From: JADLHS01 sp964594985
GTDB lineage: Bacteria; Verrucomicrobiota; Verrucomicrobiia; Limisphaerales; JADLHS01
Assembly: GCA_964594985.1 (NCBI GenBank)
Contig: CAZQNQ010000020.1
Location: forward strand, 42,222 to 106,221
Direction of reading: 5' to 3'
Length of the DNA stretch: 64,000 nucleotides
Of the stretch, positions 6,858 through 15,707 are shown piece after piece; the stretch's first letter is position 1; each line of letters starts with the position of its first letter. Below the pieces are notes generated by a model that did not search any database, was not told where the DNA came from, and saw only the letters and a list, made by a program, of their open reading frames with translations. Position numbers and translations under genes: made by a program.

Positions 6858-9611
6858 ATGACCCGGCGATTGCTTTCATTTCTGGCCGCAGCTTTCCTTG
6901 CGGTTTTTCTGGAGAGTTTTGCGTTGGCGGCGCCGGCGACGTTGACTCCGGTAGAGCTGTGTTGTGAAGGTCGCGCCAATCCGAGCGGGATAGACTTCAC
7001 CCAACCGGCCTTGGCGTGGAAAGTCCAGGCGATCAATGCTTCGCTGCGCAGCCTGAGCCAGCACGCGTATCAGGTGCAGGTCGCCAGCACGGCGGAACTC
7101 CTCGCGCAGGATCGCGGCGATCTTTGGAATTCCGGCCCGGTGAAGTCGGCGGAAACGCAACGCATCCGTTACGCCGGCAAACCGCTGCGCTCGGGGCAGC
7201 GGGTTTTCTGGAAGGTGCGGATCTGGGATCAGGACAAGCGTCGTTCCGCGTGGAGTTCCACTGCGGAATGGACCATGGGCGTTTTGGCCGAGGCTGACTG
7301 GAACGGGGCGCAGTGGATCGCGTTGGCCGATACGAATACGTCAAGCCAGTTGTTGCGCCGGGAGTTTGCGGTGCGGGGCGATCTGGCCCGAGCCATCGTG
7401 CATGGCAGTGGACTGGGCCAGTACGAATTGAGTCTCAATGGCGTCAAAGTCGGCGCGGATTTGCTGACGCCCGGTTGGACGGATTATCGCAAGACGGTGC
7501 TGTACGACACGCATGACGTGACAGCGCAACTCAAGGCCGGCTCGAACGTCATCGGCATGACGCTGGGCAATGGCATGTACAGCGTGACCAAGACGACTGG
7601 GCGGTACAATAAATTCTCGGGCCGCATGGGTTCGCCCAAAGCCATCGCTTTGCTGCGGCTGGAATACGTCGGCGGTCAGGTTGAGTTTGTTCGCACGGAT
7701 TCGCAGTGGCAGGCGCGCTCCGGGCCGCTCACGTATTCCGATGTTTACGGCGGCGAAGACTTCGATGCGCGGCTTGATCCCGAAGGCTGGGATCAAGCCG
7801 GCTTCAACAACTCCGAATGGGCGGCGGCAACGGAGCAGCCGGCACCGGCAGGTCGCCTGACGGGTTTGTCTGGAGCGGGCTGGCCGATCCGGGTGATCGA
7901 AACGCTCGCACCCGTGGCGCAACAGGAGATTCGCCCCGGTGTGATCGTCTATGATTTCGGGCAGAACGCGCCGTTGATGCCGCGTTTGAAAGTCGCCGGA
8001 CCAGAAGGGGCGGTGGTCAAGATCATCCCTGCCGAGTTGCGCAAACCTTCCGGGGAGATTGATGACACGATGTGCGCTGGCAAATCATTTTGGACTTACA
8101 CGCTCGCCGGAAAGGAAGCCGAGACGTGGACGCCAAAATTTTTCTATCGCGGCGCGCGGTATCTGCAAGTCGAGTTGCAACCGGTGGAAACGAATGGGCC
8201 TGCGCCGCGGGTCGTTTCGTTGGTCGCAGATGTCGTGCATGCCGCCGCGCCGGCGACGGGAACTTTTCAAACCTCCAGCGAGCTGTTCAATCGTATCCAC
8301 ACGCTCGTGCGTTGGGCGCAACGCGGGAACATGATGAGCGTGCTGACGGATTGTCCGCATCGCGAAAAGCTCGGCTGGCTGGAGCAAGATTACCTCAATG
8401 GCCCGGCGCTACGATATAACTTCGATCTCAATCCGCTCTTCGCGAAGATCGTCAACGACATCCAGGACGCGCAGCAGCCGGACGGGTTGGTGCCGAACAT
8501 TGCGCCGGAATACACGGTGTTCGGTTGGTATGGCGATATGCAGTTCCGCGAGACGCCGGAGTGGGGCAGTGCGTTCATCCAGATCGCGTGGCAACAATTC
8601 CTGTTCACCGGCGATCTCGATCTGGCGCGCCGTTACTACGATGGCATGAAACGTTATCTCGCCTATCTGCAGACGCACGTCGGGGCGGATGGCATCCTCC
8701 GCATCAAGGGCAGTCTCGGTGACTGGTATGATATCGGGACGAACGCTCCAGGGCGGGCGCAACTTACGCCGGTGGATCTGACGGCGACGGCGATCTATTA
8801 CGATGACCTGCAGATCATGGCGACATTCGCAACGCAGACCGGTCGGGCGGAGGATGCGAAAAACTTCCGTGCCCAGGCGGCGCAAATCCTGTCGGCGTTC
8901 CAGCGCGAATTTTTCCAGGCGGACAAAGCGATTTATGCGACCGGCTCGCAGACGGCGAACGCGATGCCGTTCGCGTTACGAATGGTCGCGTCGGAACAGC
9001 GTGCGTGGGTGTTGGAGGCGATTGTTGCCGATGTGCAAACGAATGGGTTGACCGCTGGCGACGTCGGCTATCGCTATCTGTTGCGGGCGCTGGCGGACGG
9101 CGGGCGTTCGGACGTGGTGTTTGCCATGAATCATCAGTCTGAGAAACCCGGCTACGGCTACCAGTTGAAGATGGGCGCAACGAGTCTGACGGAAGCGTGG
9201 GATGCGCGGCGGCGGTCATCGCAGAATCATTTCATGCTCGGCCAGATCAACGAATGGTTTTTCCACGACCTCGCCGGCATCCAGCCTGATCCAGCAGCAC
9301 CGGGGTTCAAACACATCCTCATCAAACCGGCGGTCGTCAAGGAACTCACCTGGGTGAAAGCGAACTATGAGTCGGTCCATGGCCTGGTCCAAAGCGAGTG
9401 GCGGCGCGCCAACGGCACGCTTGAATTGAACGTCATCGTGCCGCCCAATACGACTGCGACGGTCATTGTTCCCGCCACCAAGCCCTCTGCGGTGCAGGAA
9501 GGCAGACGCAGTGCGCGGCGCAGCAAAGGCGTGCGCTTTGTGCGAACGGAAGACGGTCGGGCCATTTACACAGTCGGCTCGGGGGAATACCGGTTCACCG
9601 CGCCGGAATAA
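6858..9611 (+). CDS. Secreted alpha-L-rhamnosidase, GH78
   Basis: Releases terminal alpha-L-rhamnose from plant polysaccharides or glycosides outside the cytoplasm. The 917-aa product starts at ATG 6858 with a signal peptide (MTRRLLSFLAAAFLAVFLES). An N-terminal Ig-like part is followed by the rhamnosidase N domain (~150-320). The (alpha/alpha)6 catalytic barrel carries the acid motif DCPHREKLGWLEQD, and a C-terminal beta domain closes the protein. It lies 64 nt after the dehydrogenase. Its product fits both the adjacent oxidative genes and the microcompartment 5 kb away. Confidence 0.93.
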   Translation: MTRRLLSFLAAAFLAVFLESFALAAPATLTPVELCCEGRANPSGIDFTQPALAWKVQAINASLRSLSQHAYQVQVASTAELLAQDRGDLWNSGPVKSAETQRIRYAGKPLRSGQRVFWKVRIWDQDKRRSAWSSTAEWTMGVLAEADWNGAQWIALADTNTSSQLLRREFAVRGDLARAIVHGSGLGQYELSLNGVKVGADLLTPGWTDYRKTVLYDTHDVTAQLKAGSNVIGMTLGNGMYSVTKTTGRYNKFSGRMGSPKAIALLRLEYVGGQVEFVRTDSQWQARSGPLTYSDVYGGEDFDARLDPEGWDQAGFNNSEWAAATEQPAPAGRLTGLSGAGWPIRVIETLAPVAQQEIRPGVIVYDFGQNAPLMPRLKVAGPEGAVVKIIPAELRKPSGEIDDTMCAGKSFWTYTLAGKEAETWTPKFFYRGARYLQVELQPVETNGPAPRVVSLVADVVHAAAPATGTFQTSSELFNRIHTLVRWAQRGNMMSVLTDCPHREKLGWLEQDYLNGPALRYNFDLNPLFAKIVNDIQDAQQPDGLVPNIAPEYTVFGWYGDMQFRETPEWGSAFIQIAWQQFLFTGDLDLARRYYDGMKRYLAYLQTHVGADGILRIKGSLGDWYDIGTNAPGRAQLTPVDLTATAIYYDDLQIMATFATQTGRAEDAKNFRAQAAQILSAFQREFFQADKAIYATGSQTANAMPFALRMVASEQRAWVLEAIVADVQTNGLTAGDVGYRYLLRALADGGRSDVVFAMNHQSEKPGYGYQLKMGATSLTEAWDARRRSSQNHFMLGQINEWFFHDLAGIQPDPAAPGFKHILIKPAVVKELTWVKANYESVHGLVQSEWRRANGTLELNVIVPPNTTATVIVPATKPSAVQEGRRSARRSKGVRFVRTEDGRAIYTVGSGEYRFTAPE

Positions 9612-9669
9612 CCGCGATTTGCAGCGGAGGATTGAAACTTGCCGGCGGTTGTGAAACGATGTGGCGGTC

Positions 9670-9745
9670 GGGCCTGTAGCTCAATGGTTAGAGCAGAGCA
9701 CTCATAATGCTTTGGTTCCCGGTTCAAGTCCGGGCGGGCCCACCA
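9670..9745 (+). tRNA. tRNA with CAU anticodon, probably tRNA-Ile2
   Basis: Complete cloverleaf with 7-bp acceptor (GGGCCUG/CGGGCCC), D arm GCUC/GAGC, anticodon stem GAGCA/UGCUU with loop CUCAUAA, T arm CCCGG/CCGGG and an encoded CCA. Anticodon CAU means Met, or Ile if TilS converts C34 to lysidine. The C4-G69 and C5-G68 pairs are the ones reported as TilS identity elements, which favours tRNA-Ile2. It is clearly not initiator-like, because the 1-72 pair is a normal G-C. Confidence 0.95.
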
Positions 9746-9772
9746 ACTTCTTCCTGCTTGCAGCAAGCCGTG

Positions 9773-11386
9773 TCATCCGATCCAGCCGCAGGCTTTGCCC
9801 AGTCGCACCAAGCCGTAGGCGACGAGGGCGCTGGCCGGGATCGTCAGCACCCAGGCCCAGAGAATCCGCTCGACGACGCTGAGCTTGAGATGGTTCAGCC
9901 CTTTCGCGCAGCCGACGCCCATGATGGACGTCGTGATGGCGTGCGTGGTGGAAACCGGCATTCCGAAATGCGCTGCCGTCATCAGCACGGAAGCGCCTGT
10001 GGCTTCCGCCGCAAAACCGTGGACCGGATGCAGCTTCACCATCTTGTGTCCGAGGGTCTTGATGATGCGCCAGCCGCCCGCCGCGGTGCCTGCGGCCATC
10101 GTCAGCGCGCACGCCACCTTGATCCATAGCGGAATGGCTTCTTTTTGGATGCAATGTTTGAAGTCCGCCCGGGCCAGCTTTTCATCCTTGGGGCCACCCC
10201 AAGCGTTCAGATGCATGAGGCCCAGATTGTAGCAGGCGGCCGGGTGATGCAGTTTCACGGCCCGCTCGAACAATTCGCGTGCGACCGCTTCGTCTTTCGC
10301 CACGCCGTCACCTTGCAGGTAGGCGACCCCCAGCGCGACCATGCTGTCAGCATTGCCTTTGTCCACCCGCTCCTTCAGCCAGATAACTAGGGCTTCCGGC
10401 GACTCGGGTTGGTCTTTGAATTTCCGCATCACGGGCGTGCCCGGCTTGACGGAACTCGCATCAAACTTCGCGTCGGCGAGTTCCTTCTGCAATTTGGCCG
10501 CGAGCTTGGGATCGGCCTTCACGCCTTCGCCTTTTTCCAGCGCCTGCGCGTAAAGGAATTTTCCCGTCTTGTCGCTGCTGAGGGCCATTTCAAAATGTTT
10601 GGCGGCGGCGGAAAAATTTCCCGCCTGCTGATCCAGCCGGCCCAGTTCGACGTGCGCGGCCGGTACGCTGCCCAGATGTTCCGGGGCGGAGAAGAAGCTC
10701 CATTTGCCGGAAGGGGAATCAAAGGTGCCGCTGACCGTGCCCGCCACCAACGCGAGGAAAATGATGCCCATGGTCTTTTGCGCGTCGTTCGTGCCGTGGC
10801 TGAAGCCCATGTACGCGGCGCTGAACAACTGCAGCTTGCCGAAGACCCGGTTGACCTTCATGGGGCGCCAGTTTCGGAGCAGAAAGTACAGGAAGCCCAT
10901 CACCAGGAATCCGATCACCAATCCGAGGATTGGCGAGGTGATCATGGGGAGGACGACCTTCCAGAGGATGCCTTTGCCTTCCCACCAATGCTCCTTGCCG
11001 GGCACGCTCCAGATGATGACGCCCCAGTTGTTGTTGGCGGCGGCGAAACACGCGCCGCACAGACCGCCGACCAGGGCATGTGAGGAACTGGACGGCAACC
11101 CGAACCACCACGTGAGGAGATTCCAGACGATGGCCCCCAGCAACGCGCAAACGATGATCTCCGACGTGACCACATTGGCATCCACCAGTCCGGAGGCGAT
11201 GGTCTTGGCCACCGCCGTGCCCCACATCGCGCCGAGCAGATTGGTCGAGGCGGCGAGGATGATGGCTTGCCGGGGCGACAGGACCTTGGTGGAAACCACG
11301 GTCGCAATGGAATTGGCCGTGTCGTGAAAGCCGTTGATGTATTCAAAAATCAACGCCACCAGGATGACGATCAGAATGAGGGTCAT
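9773..11386 (-). CDS. pit: PiT-family phosphate transporter with Sel1-like insert
   Basis: Inner-membrane low-affinity inorganic phosphate symporter, 537 aa. The two PiT repeats are present: GFHDTANSIATVVST near residue 20 and GFSHGTNDAQKTMGIIF near 195, with C-terminal helices from residue 415. Between repeats, residues ~221-413 form a soluble insert with helical Sel1/TPR-like units (GVAYLQGDGVAKDEAVARELFERA; CYNLGLMHLNAW). Ordinary PiT proteins have only a loop there. The gene is 8 nt downstream of a DUF47 gene, the usual PiT partner. Confidence 0.9.
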   Translation of the reverse strand: MTLILIVILVALIFEYINGFHDTANSIATVVSTKVLSPRQAIILAASTNLLGAMWGTAVAKTIASGLVDANVVTSEIIVCALLGAIVWNLLTWWFGLPSSSSHALVGGLCGACFAAANNNWGVIIWSVPGKEHWWEGKGILWKVVLPMITSPILGLVIGFLVMGFLYFLLRNWRPMKVNRVFGKLQLFSAAYMGFSHGTNDAQKTMGIIFLALVAGTVSGTFDSPSGKWSFFSAPEHLGSVPAAHVELGRLDQQAGNFSAAAKHFEMALSSDKTGKFLYAQALEKGEGVKADPKLAAKLQKELADAKFDASSVKPGTPVMRKFKDQPESPEALVIWLKERVDKGNADSMVALGVAYLQGDGVAKDEAVARELFERAVKLHHPAACYNLGLMHLNAWGGPKDEKLARADFKHCIQKEAIPLWIKVACALTMAAGTAAGGWRIIKTLGHKMVKLHPVHGFAAEATGASVLMTAAHFGMPVSTTHAITTSIMGVGCAKGLNHLKLSVVERILWAWVLTIPASALVAYGLVRLGKACGWIG

Positions 11387-11394
11387 CGCTGGAA

Positions 11395-12024
11395 TCAGGA
11401 ATTTTTCAGGACGATGTGCATCATGACGTTGCCGACGTCGCGGCTCCGGTCAATGACCTTCTCGATCAATTCATAGATGTCCCGCAGGACCATGGCGCGG
11501 AGGGCGTCATATTTGCCGCTGTAGAGATCGCGCAACAACTCGTTCATCACCTTGTCCGCCTCGCCTTCGACGTATTGCAACTTGTCGTTGTACGTCTTGA
11601 TCTTCTCGAGGTCATCAAGCGAATCCAGTTGTTTGATCATGGCATGAACCGCATCGGTCGCCTTTTCCATCATCTCGGCTTGCTTGGAGAAATCAACGCC
11701 TTCGACGTGCTTGCCGGCCATCAGGAAACGCTCGGCCAGCTTCTCGGCGCTCTTGGGGATTTTATAGAGTCCACGGGCCAGGGCCTCGATGTCCTCGCGT
11801 TCGAGGCCGGTGACGAAGGTCTGCACCAGTTCCTCGCTGATTTGTTCCGAAATCTTCTTTTCCTTGCGCCGGGCGAGCACGAGATCGTCCAGTTTTTTGG
11901 TGTCGCGCGGCGACTGGATCAGTTCGATGACCAGCCGGACGCTTTCGTGGGCTTCTTTGGCGGCGGCCAGCAGCAATTCATTGAATTTGTCCCCTTTGCC
12001 GAAGAGTTTCTGAAGTGAAAACAT
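11395..12024 (-). CDS. DUF47 / PhoU-like PiT accessory protein
   Basis: All-alpha cytosolic protein of 209 aa (MFSLQKLFGKGDKFNELLLAAA) of the PhoU-related DUF47 family. Such proteins are nearly always encoded with a PiT transporter and are thought to modulate it. First gene of a two-gene operon, 8 nt before the transporter. A 9-bp dyad lies 42 nt upstream. Confidence 0.88.
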   Translation of the reverse strand: MFSLQKLFGKGDKFNELLLAAAKEAHESVRLVIELIQSPRDTKKLDDLVLARRKEKKISEQISEELVQTFVTGLEREDIEALARGLYKIPKSAEKLAERFLMAGKHVEGVDFSKQAEMMEKATDAVHAMIKQLDSLDDLEKIKTYNDKLQYVEGEADKVMNELLRDLYSGKYDALRAMVLRDIYELIEKVIDRSRDVGNVMMHIVLKNS

Positions 12025-12065
12025 GCGCGCCCATTAGTCGCCAAACCCGGGCGGGAAGTCCATAA

Positions 12066-12089
12066 AAATGTCACCCAATCGTGACATTT
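12066..12089. promoter_or_regulatory. Dyad upstream of the DUF47-pit operon
   Basis: Perfect inverted repeat AAATGTCAC-N6-GTGACATTT, 42 nt before the DUF47 ATG. It is symmetric and lacks a T run, so it looks like an operator for a dimeric repressor or a phosphate regulator rather than a terminator. The binding protein is unknown. Confidence 0.5.
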
Positions 12090-12198
12090 GATTAGCTGCC
12101 GCGCTGGGGAGGACAAGCCGGTGGAATGGTGTGGATCACGGAATCACGTCGCCGTGCCGCCGCGTGGTTTGAGCCGCTGTTTCCGGGGCGCAAACCGG

Positions 12199-13569
12199 TC
12201 AAACGAATTGATACTGTCCGGGGATCGCCACTTCCGGGAAGGGCAACGCGCCGAACTCATATTTCTCCGGGCCGAGCCGCTTGTTGGAATTCAGCATCTG
12301 ATCCCATTCGATGATCTGACCGCTGTAAGCCGACTCGCGGCCCATGATGGCCATGAGCGTGGCTTCGGCGGTTTGTTGCGCTTCGTTCAACGGCTTGCCC
12401 GCGCGGATGCTTTCGATCAAGTCCAGGTGCTCCTGCCGGTACGGATTCACATCCTGTTCACGGAACCGCCACGGCTGGCCGCCGGTGACGCGGATGAACG
12501 ATTTGCAATCACTCGTGCCCTTTGTGCCCGCGATGAATTCGCCGACCTTGCTGTCCACCTTGTCCATCTGCCGCGACTGGCTGAACATCTTCATCCCGTT
12601 CGCATACTCGAACTCGACGGCGAAGTGATCGTAGATATGGCCGTAGTTCGGGTGATTCGGACGCGCCTGCCGCCCGCCGAGCGCCATCGCTTTCACCGGC
12701 GTCTGCCCGATGACCCAGCGCATGATGTCAATGTTGTGCAGGTGCTGCTCCACGATGTGGTCGCCGCTGAGCCAGGTGAAGTAACCCCAGTTGCGCATCT
12801 GCCATTCCATGTCGGTCATCTCGGGCTTGCGATCAATCGTCCAGATGACCCCGCCGTTCCAATAGCACGAGCCATAGACGATTTCGCCCAGCGCGCCATC
12901 CTGAATGCGCTTGATACACTCGTTGTAACTCTTCATGTGGCGTCGTTGCGTGCCGGAGACGATGCCGAGATTCTTTTGCTGCGCGAGTTTGCCGGCTTCC
13001 AGCACCATGCGGACGCCGGGTCCGTCCACCGCGCAGGGCTTCTCGATGAAGCAATGTTTGCCCGCTTCAATCGCCGCCTTGAGATGAACCGGACGGAAAT
13101 GGGGCGGTGTGGCGAGGATGACGTAATTGATCTCGGGGATCGCGAGCAGTTTCTTGTAACCATCGAAGCCGGTGAAGCAATTCTCCGTCGGGATGTTGAT
13201 GCCGACCGCCGCCAGGTTTTTGCGGCAGTTCCCCAGGCGGTCTTCAAACACATCCGCCAGCGCGACGATCTCGACATTGTGGGTGTTGTTCAGTGTCGCG
13301 CCCGCCTTCACGTCTTCCGTGTGATAGCCGGAGGTCGGATAGATGACATTCGTTTCGACGCCGAGGACGTTGAGCACCGCGCCGCTGCCACGCCCGCCGC
13401 AACCGATGACGCCGACGCGGATCGGCATGTCATTCGCCGCATGGCTGGTAAGGACAAAGGGGAAATTGCTGACTGCCGCCGCCCCCGCCGCCGCGAGCGA
13501 GGAGTTTTTCAGAAACGAACGACGGGAAAGAGCAGGGGACTCAGTGGTTTCGGACATGGGCTTGTTCAT
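12199..13569 (-). CDS. Tat-exported Gfo/Idh/MocA oxidoreductase
   Basis: NAD(P)-dependent sugar or polyol oxidoreductase, 456 aa, with a twin-arginine signal (SRRSFLKNSSLAAAGAAAV). The Rossmann core starts with IRVGVIGCGGRGSG near residue 50. The family EKPCAVDGPG motif carries the catalytic-region Lys, and the C-terminal domain is alpha/beta. ATG 13569 is used; an in-frame ATG 12 nt later is equally possible. Such exported family members are abundant in Planctomycetes and Verrucomicrobia. The substrate is unknown. Confidence 0.88.
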   Translation of the reverse strand: MNKPMSETTESPALSRRSFLKNSSLAAAGAAAVSNFPFVLTSHAANDMPIRVGVIGCGGRGSGAVLNVLGVETNVIYPTSGYHTEDVKAGATLNNTHNVEIVALADVFEDRLGNCRKNLAAVGINIPTENCFTGFDGYKKLLAIPEINYVILATPPHFRPVHLKAAIEAGKHCFIEKPCAVDGPGVRMVLEAGKLAQQKNLGIVSGTQRRHMKSYNECIKRIQDGALGEIVYGSCYWNGGVIWTIDRKPEMTDMEWQMRNWGYFTWLSGDHIVEQHLHNIDIMRWVIGQTPVKAMALGGRQARPNHPNYGHIYDHFAVEFEYANGMKMFSQSRQMDKVDSKVGEFIAGTKGTSDCKSFIRVTGGQPWRFREQDVNPYRQEHLDLIESIRAGKPLNEAQQTAEATLMAIMGRESAYSGQIIEWDQMLNSNKRLGPEKYEFGALPFPEVAIPGQYQFV

Positions 13570-13660
13570 GCGCCGAGTTTGCGCCGAAGGAACGGATTTT
13601 GGAAATCAAAAATCCATCACCAGTTTAAGGGACAGCCAAACGAAGCAGTGGCAGGCGTTG

Positions 13661-14425
13661 TTACTGTGCCGGAGCCAGGATGACTTCAATCCCCTTGGCG
13701 CGAAGTTGTCCCACCAATTCCTCGGGAGCTTCGCTGTCCGTGACGATGGTGTGGATTCTTGAAAGATCGCAGAGTTGCGAGACGGAGCGACGACCAAACT
13801 TCGTGTGATCGAGGCAGAAGATGACCTTTGCCGCGGCGCGCATCATGGCGAGTTGGATGTCAATCAGCAGCCCATGCGAGTTGGTGATGCCGTCCATTGT
13901 GATGCCGCCGGAACTCATCACGGCGACGTCGGCGTGGATTTTGGAAAACGCTTCCACGGCGAGCGGGCCGACGAGCACGCCAAGGCGCGGATAGATAACA
14001 CCGCCGCTCAAGACGAGTTCCACTTTGCCAGCGGACGAATAGAGATTCGCGACGGGCAGGGAATTGGTCACGATTTGCGGTGACTTGTCTTCCAAATGTT
14101 TCGCGACGTGGAACGTTGTTGTGCCCGCGTCAATGATGACGCTCTGGTTGGGTTTGATGAGTTCGGCACAGGCGCGACCAATGGCTTCCTTCGCATCGAG
14201 TTGATGCGTGTCGCGGGCGGAGAAGGTGAATTCATCGGACTTCGGGGCAATGAGGCGTGCGCCGCCGTGGGTGCGTTTCAAATTTCCGGCGGCTTCCAGC
14301 ACCGTGAGATCGCGCCGGACGGTGGACACGGACGACCCGACGTGCTTGGCCAAGTCTTCAAGCGACGCAAATTCAACCTGTTGGAGATAGGTTTCCAACC
14401 GGTGTTTTCGCTCTTCTGCCGTCAT
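13661..14425 (-). CDS. DeoR-family transcriptional regulator
   Basis: 254-aa repressor-type regulator. An N-terminal winged helix (ASLEDLAKHVGSSVSTVRRDL) is followed by the DeoRC sugar-phosphate sensor domain with IDAGTTTFHVAKHL and VMSSGGITMDGIT. The start is ATG 14425; a longer open frame runs antisense into pduL and is rejected. It is divergent from the microcompartment operon, as in other PVM loci. It probably controls that operon in response to a sugar phosphate such as fuculose- or rhamnulose-1-phosphate. Confidence 0.9.
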   Translation of the reverse strand: MTAEERKHRLETYLQQVEFASLEDLAKHVGSSVSTVRRDLTVLEAAGNLKRTHGGARLIAPKSDEFTFSARDTHQLDAKEAIGRACAELIKPNQSVIIDAGTTTFHVAKHLEDKSPQIVTNSLPVANLYSSAGKVELVLSGGVIYPRLGVLVGPLAVEAFSKIHADVAVMSSGGITMDGITNSHGLLIDIQLAMMRAAAKVIFCLDHTKFGRRSVSQLCDLSRIHTIVTDSEAPEELVGQLRAKGIEVILAPAQ

Positions 14426-14430
14426 TCGAG

Positions 14431-14470
14431 CAATACTTTGATAGATATTGGAAGATTTTGCAAGATATTT
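14431..14470. promoter_or_regulatory. Helically phased direct repeats between deoR and pduL
   Basis: Four consecutive 10-mers (caatactttg, atagatattg, gaagattttg, caagatattt) fit a loose NAAGATWTTG consensus. They repeat once per helical turn, beginning 6 nt before deoR and ending 28 nt before pduL. AGATATT recurs exactly 20 bp apart. This is the best candidate for the DeoR operator and overlaps the divergent promoters. Confidence 0.55.
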
Positions 14471-14497
14471 GTTGACTCTGGCACATTTCTCGCGAAA

Positions 14498-15187
14498 ATG
14501 ACGCTCGTTATGGCCATTGCTGCACCCGCTCCGCACCGAGCCGTCGTCGAACATCTGGTTCGGCAGGCGGTTTATTCGCGCCTCGGCAAACCGCTGCCCC
14601 GCGCGGCTTCCGCGCCGAATCCGCTGGTCGTGAATATCAGTGCGCGCCATTGCCACCTCACGCCGGAAGCGGTCGAAGCGCTGTTCGGCAAAGGTCATCA
14701 ACTCACCGTTCACAAGTGGCTTTATCAGGAAGGGCAGTTCGCCGCGAAGGAAACGGTGACGCTCATCGGGCCGCGCAGCCGTGTGATCTCCAATCTTCGC
14801 ATCCTCGGTCCGTGCCGGAATCTTAATCAGGTTGAACTCGCTTACACCGATGCCATCGCGCTCGGTTTTGATATTCCGTTGCGCGCGTCTGGCGACATCA
14901 AAGGCACGCCCGGCGCAATGCTCATGGGCCCGAACGGATTTTTTGAAATGCCCGATGGCATTATCCGCGCGTTGCGTCACGCGCACTTGAGTCCGACCGA
15001 TGCCGATTTCTACGGCGTGAAGCATGGCGACATGATGAAGCTCAAGATCGGTGGCGATTGCGGCATCACGCTCGACAAGATGCTGGCCCGCGTGGACAAG
15101 AGTTTCAAATTGGAAGTCCACATTGATACCGACGAAGGCAATGCTTGCAACCTCCAGCCCGATACGCCTGTCGAGTTGATCAAATAG
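14498..15187 (+). CDS. pduL: Phosphate propanoyltransferase (PduL-type PTAC)
   Basis: Microcompartment enzyme swapping CoA for phosphate on the acyl-CoA made by the aldehyde dehydrogenase, recycling CoA in the lumen. The 229-aa product carries both PduL half-domains. Metal-ligand motifs are SARHCHLTPEAV, RHAHLSPTDAD and VHIDTDEGNA. Residues ~8-30 (APHRAVVEHLVRQAVYSRLG) form an amphipathic helix like an encapsulation peptide. The start could also be ATG 14510. First gene of the operon. Confidence 0.93.
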   Translation: MTLVMAIAAPAPHRAVVEHLVRQAVYSRLGKPLPRAASAPNPLVVNISARHCHLTPEAVEALFGKGHQLTVHKWLYQEGQFAAKETVTLIGPRSRVISNLRILGPCRNLNQVELAYTDAIALGFDIPLRASGDIKGTPGAMLMGPNGFFEMPDGIIRALRHAHLSPTDADFYGVKHGDMMKLKIGGDCGITLDKMLARVDKSFKLEVHIDTDEGNACNLQPDTPVELIK

Positions 15188-15192
15188 TTTTT

Positions 15193-15345
15193 AACCACGG
15201 ATGAACACGAATAGACACGAATCGAATTTTGCGGGTAGGGCGCGTCACTCCGTGCGCGCCGCTCATGGCAATTCGTGGAACGGCGCGCACGGAGTGACGC
15301 GCTCTACCTTCAGCAATTCGGGTTCATTGGCGTCCATCCGTGGTT
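15193..15345. repeat. Nested intergenic inverted repeat, copy 1
   Basis: Outer ends AACCACGGATG and CATCCGTGGTT enclose a nearly perfect 28-bp inverted repeat (15234-15261 / 15281-15308, core GGCGCGTCACTCCGTGCGCG). It fills the gap between pduL and the first shell gene. The same inner repeat recurs at 17668-17742 and, partially, inside a coding sequence at 28389-28416. Confidence 0.85.
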
Positions 15346-15387
15346 CAAATTTCTTTTCCGGCAATTAACCCAAACAGGAGAAAACAA

Positions 15388-15672
15388 ATGAGTGAAGCAT
15401 TAGGAATGATCGAAACCAAAGGCTACATCGGCAGCGTCGAAGCCAGTGATGCCATGGTCAAAGCGGCCAACGTCAAGTTGATCAAAACCATCCCCATCGG
15501 CGGCGGTCTTATCACCGTGCTGGCCCAAGGCGATGTCGGCAGCGTGAAAGCCGCCGTGGACGCCGGGTCGAAAGCCGCCGCCAAAGTCGGCGAACTCGTC
15601 AGCTCACACATCATCGCGCGTCCGCATGAAGACTTGTTGAAAGCCTTCGTCGCTAACGCCGCCGCGAAGTGA
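15388..15672 (+). CDS. BMC-H hexameric shell protein 1
   Basis: Forms hexameric shell tiles of the microcompartment. The 94-aa single BMC domain (MSEALGMIETKGYIGSVEAS) has the family segment GDVGSVKAAVDAG and pore loop PIGGGL. ATG 15388 is chosen because AGGAG lies 7 nt upstream; the open frame extends to 15340 inside the repeat. It follows pduL across a 200-nt repeat-filled gap. Confidence 0.93.
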   Translation: MSEALGMIETKGYIGSVEASDAMVKAANVKLIKTIPIGGGLITVLAQGDVGSVKAAVDAGSKAAAKVGELVSSHIIARPHEDLLKAFVANAAAK

Positions 15673-15707
15673 GCCTATCAACCATCAACTAAAAACTATC
15701 AACTATT

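Noticed and set aside
12088..13683. Long plus-strand open frame opposite the Gfo/Idh/MocA gene
   Set aside because: Arg/His/Asp-rich antisense translation typical of GC-rich coding DNA; the minus strand carries clear Tat and Rossmann motifs.
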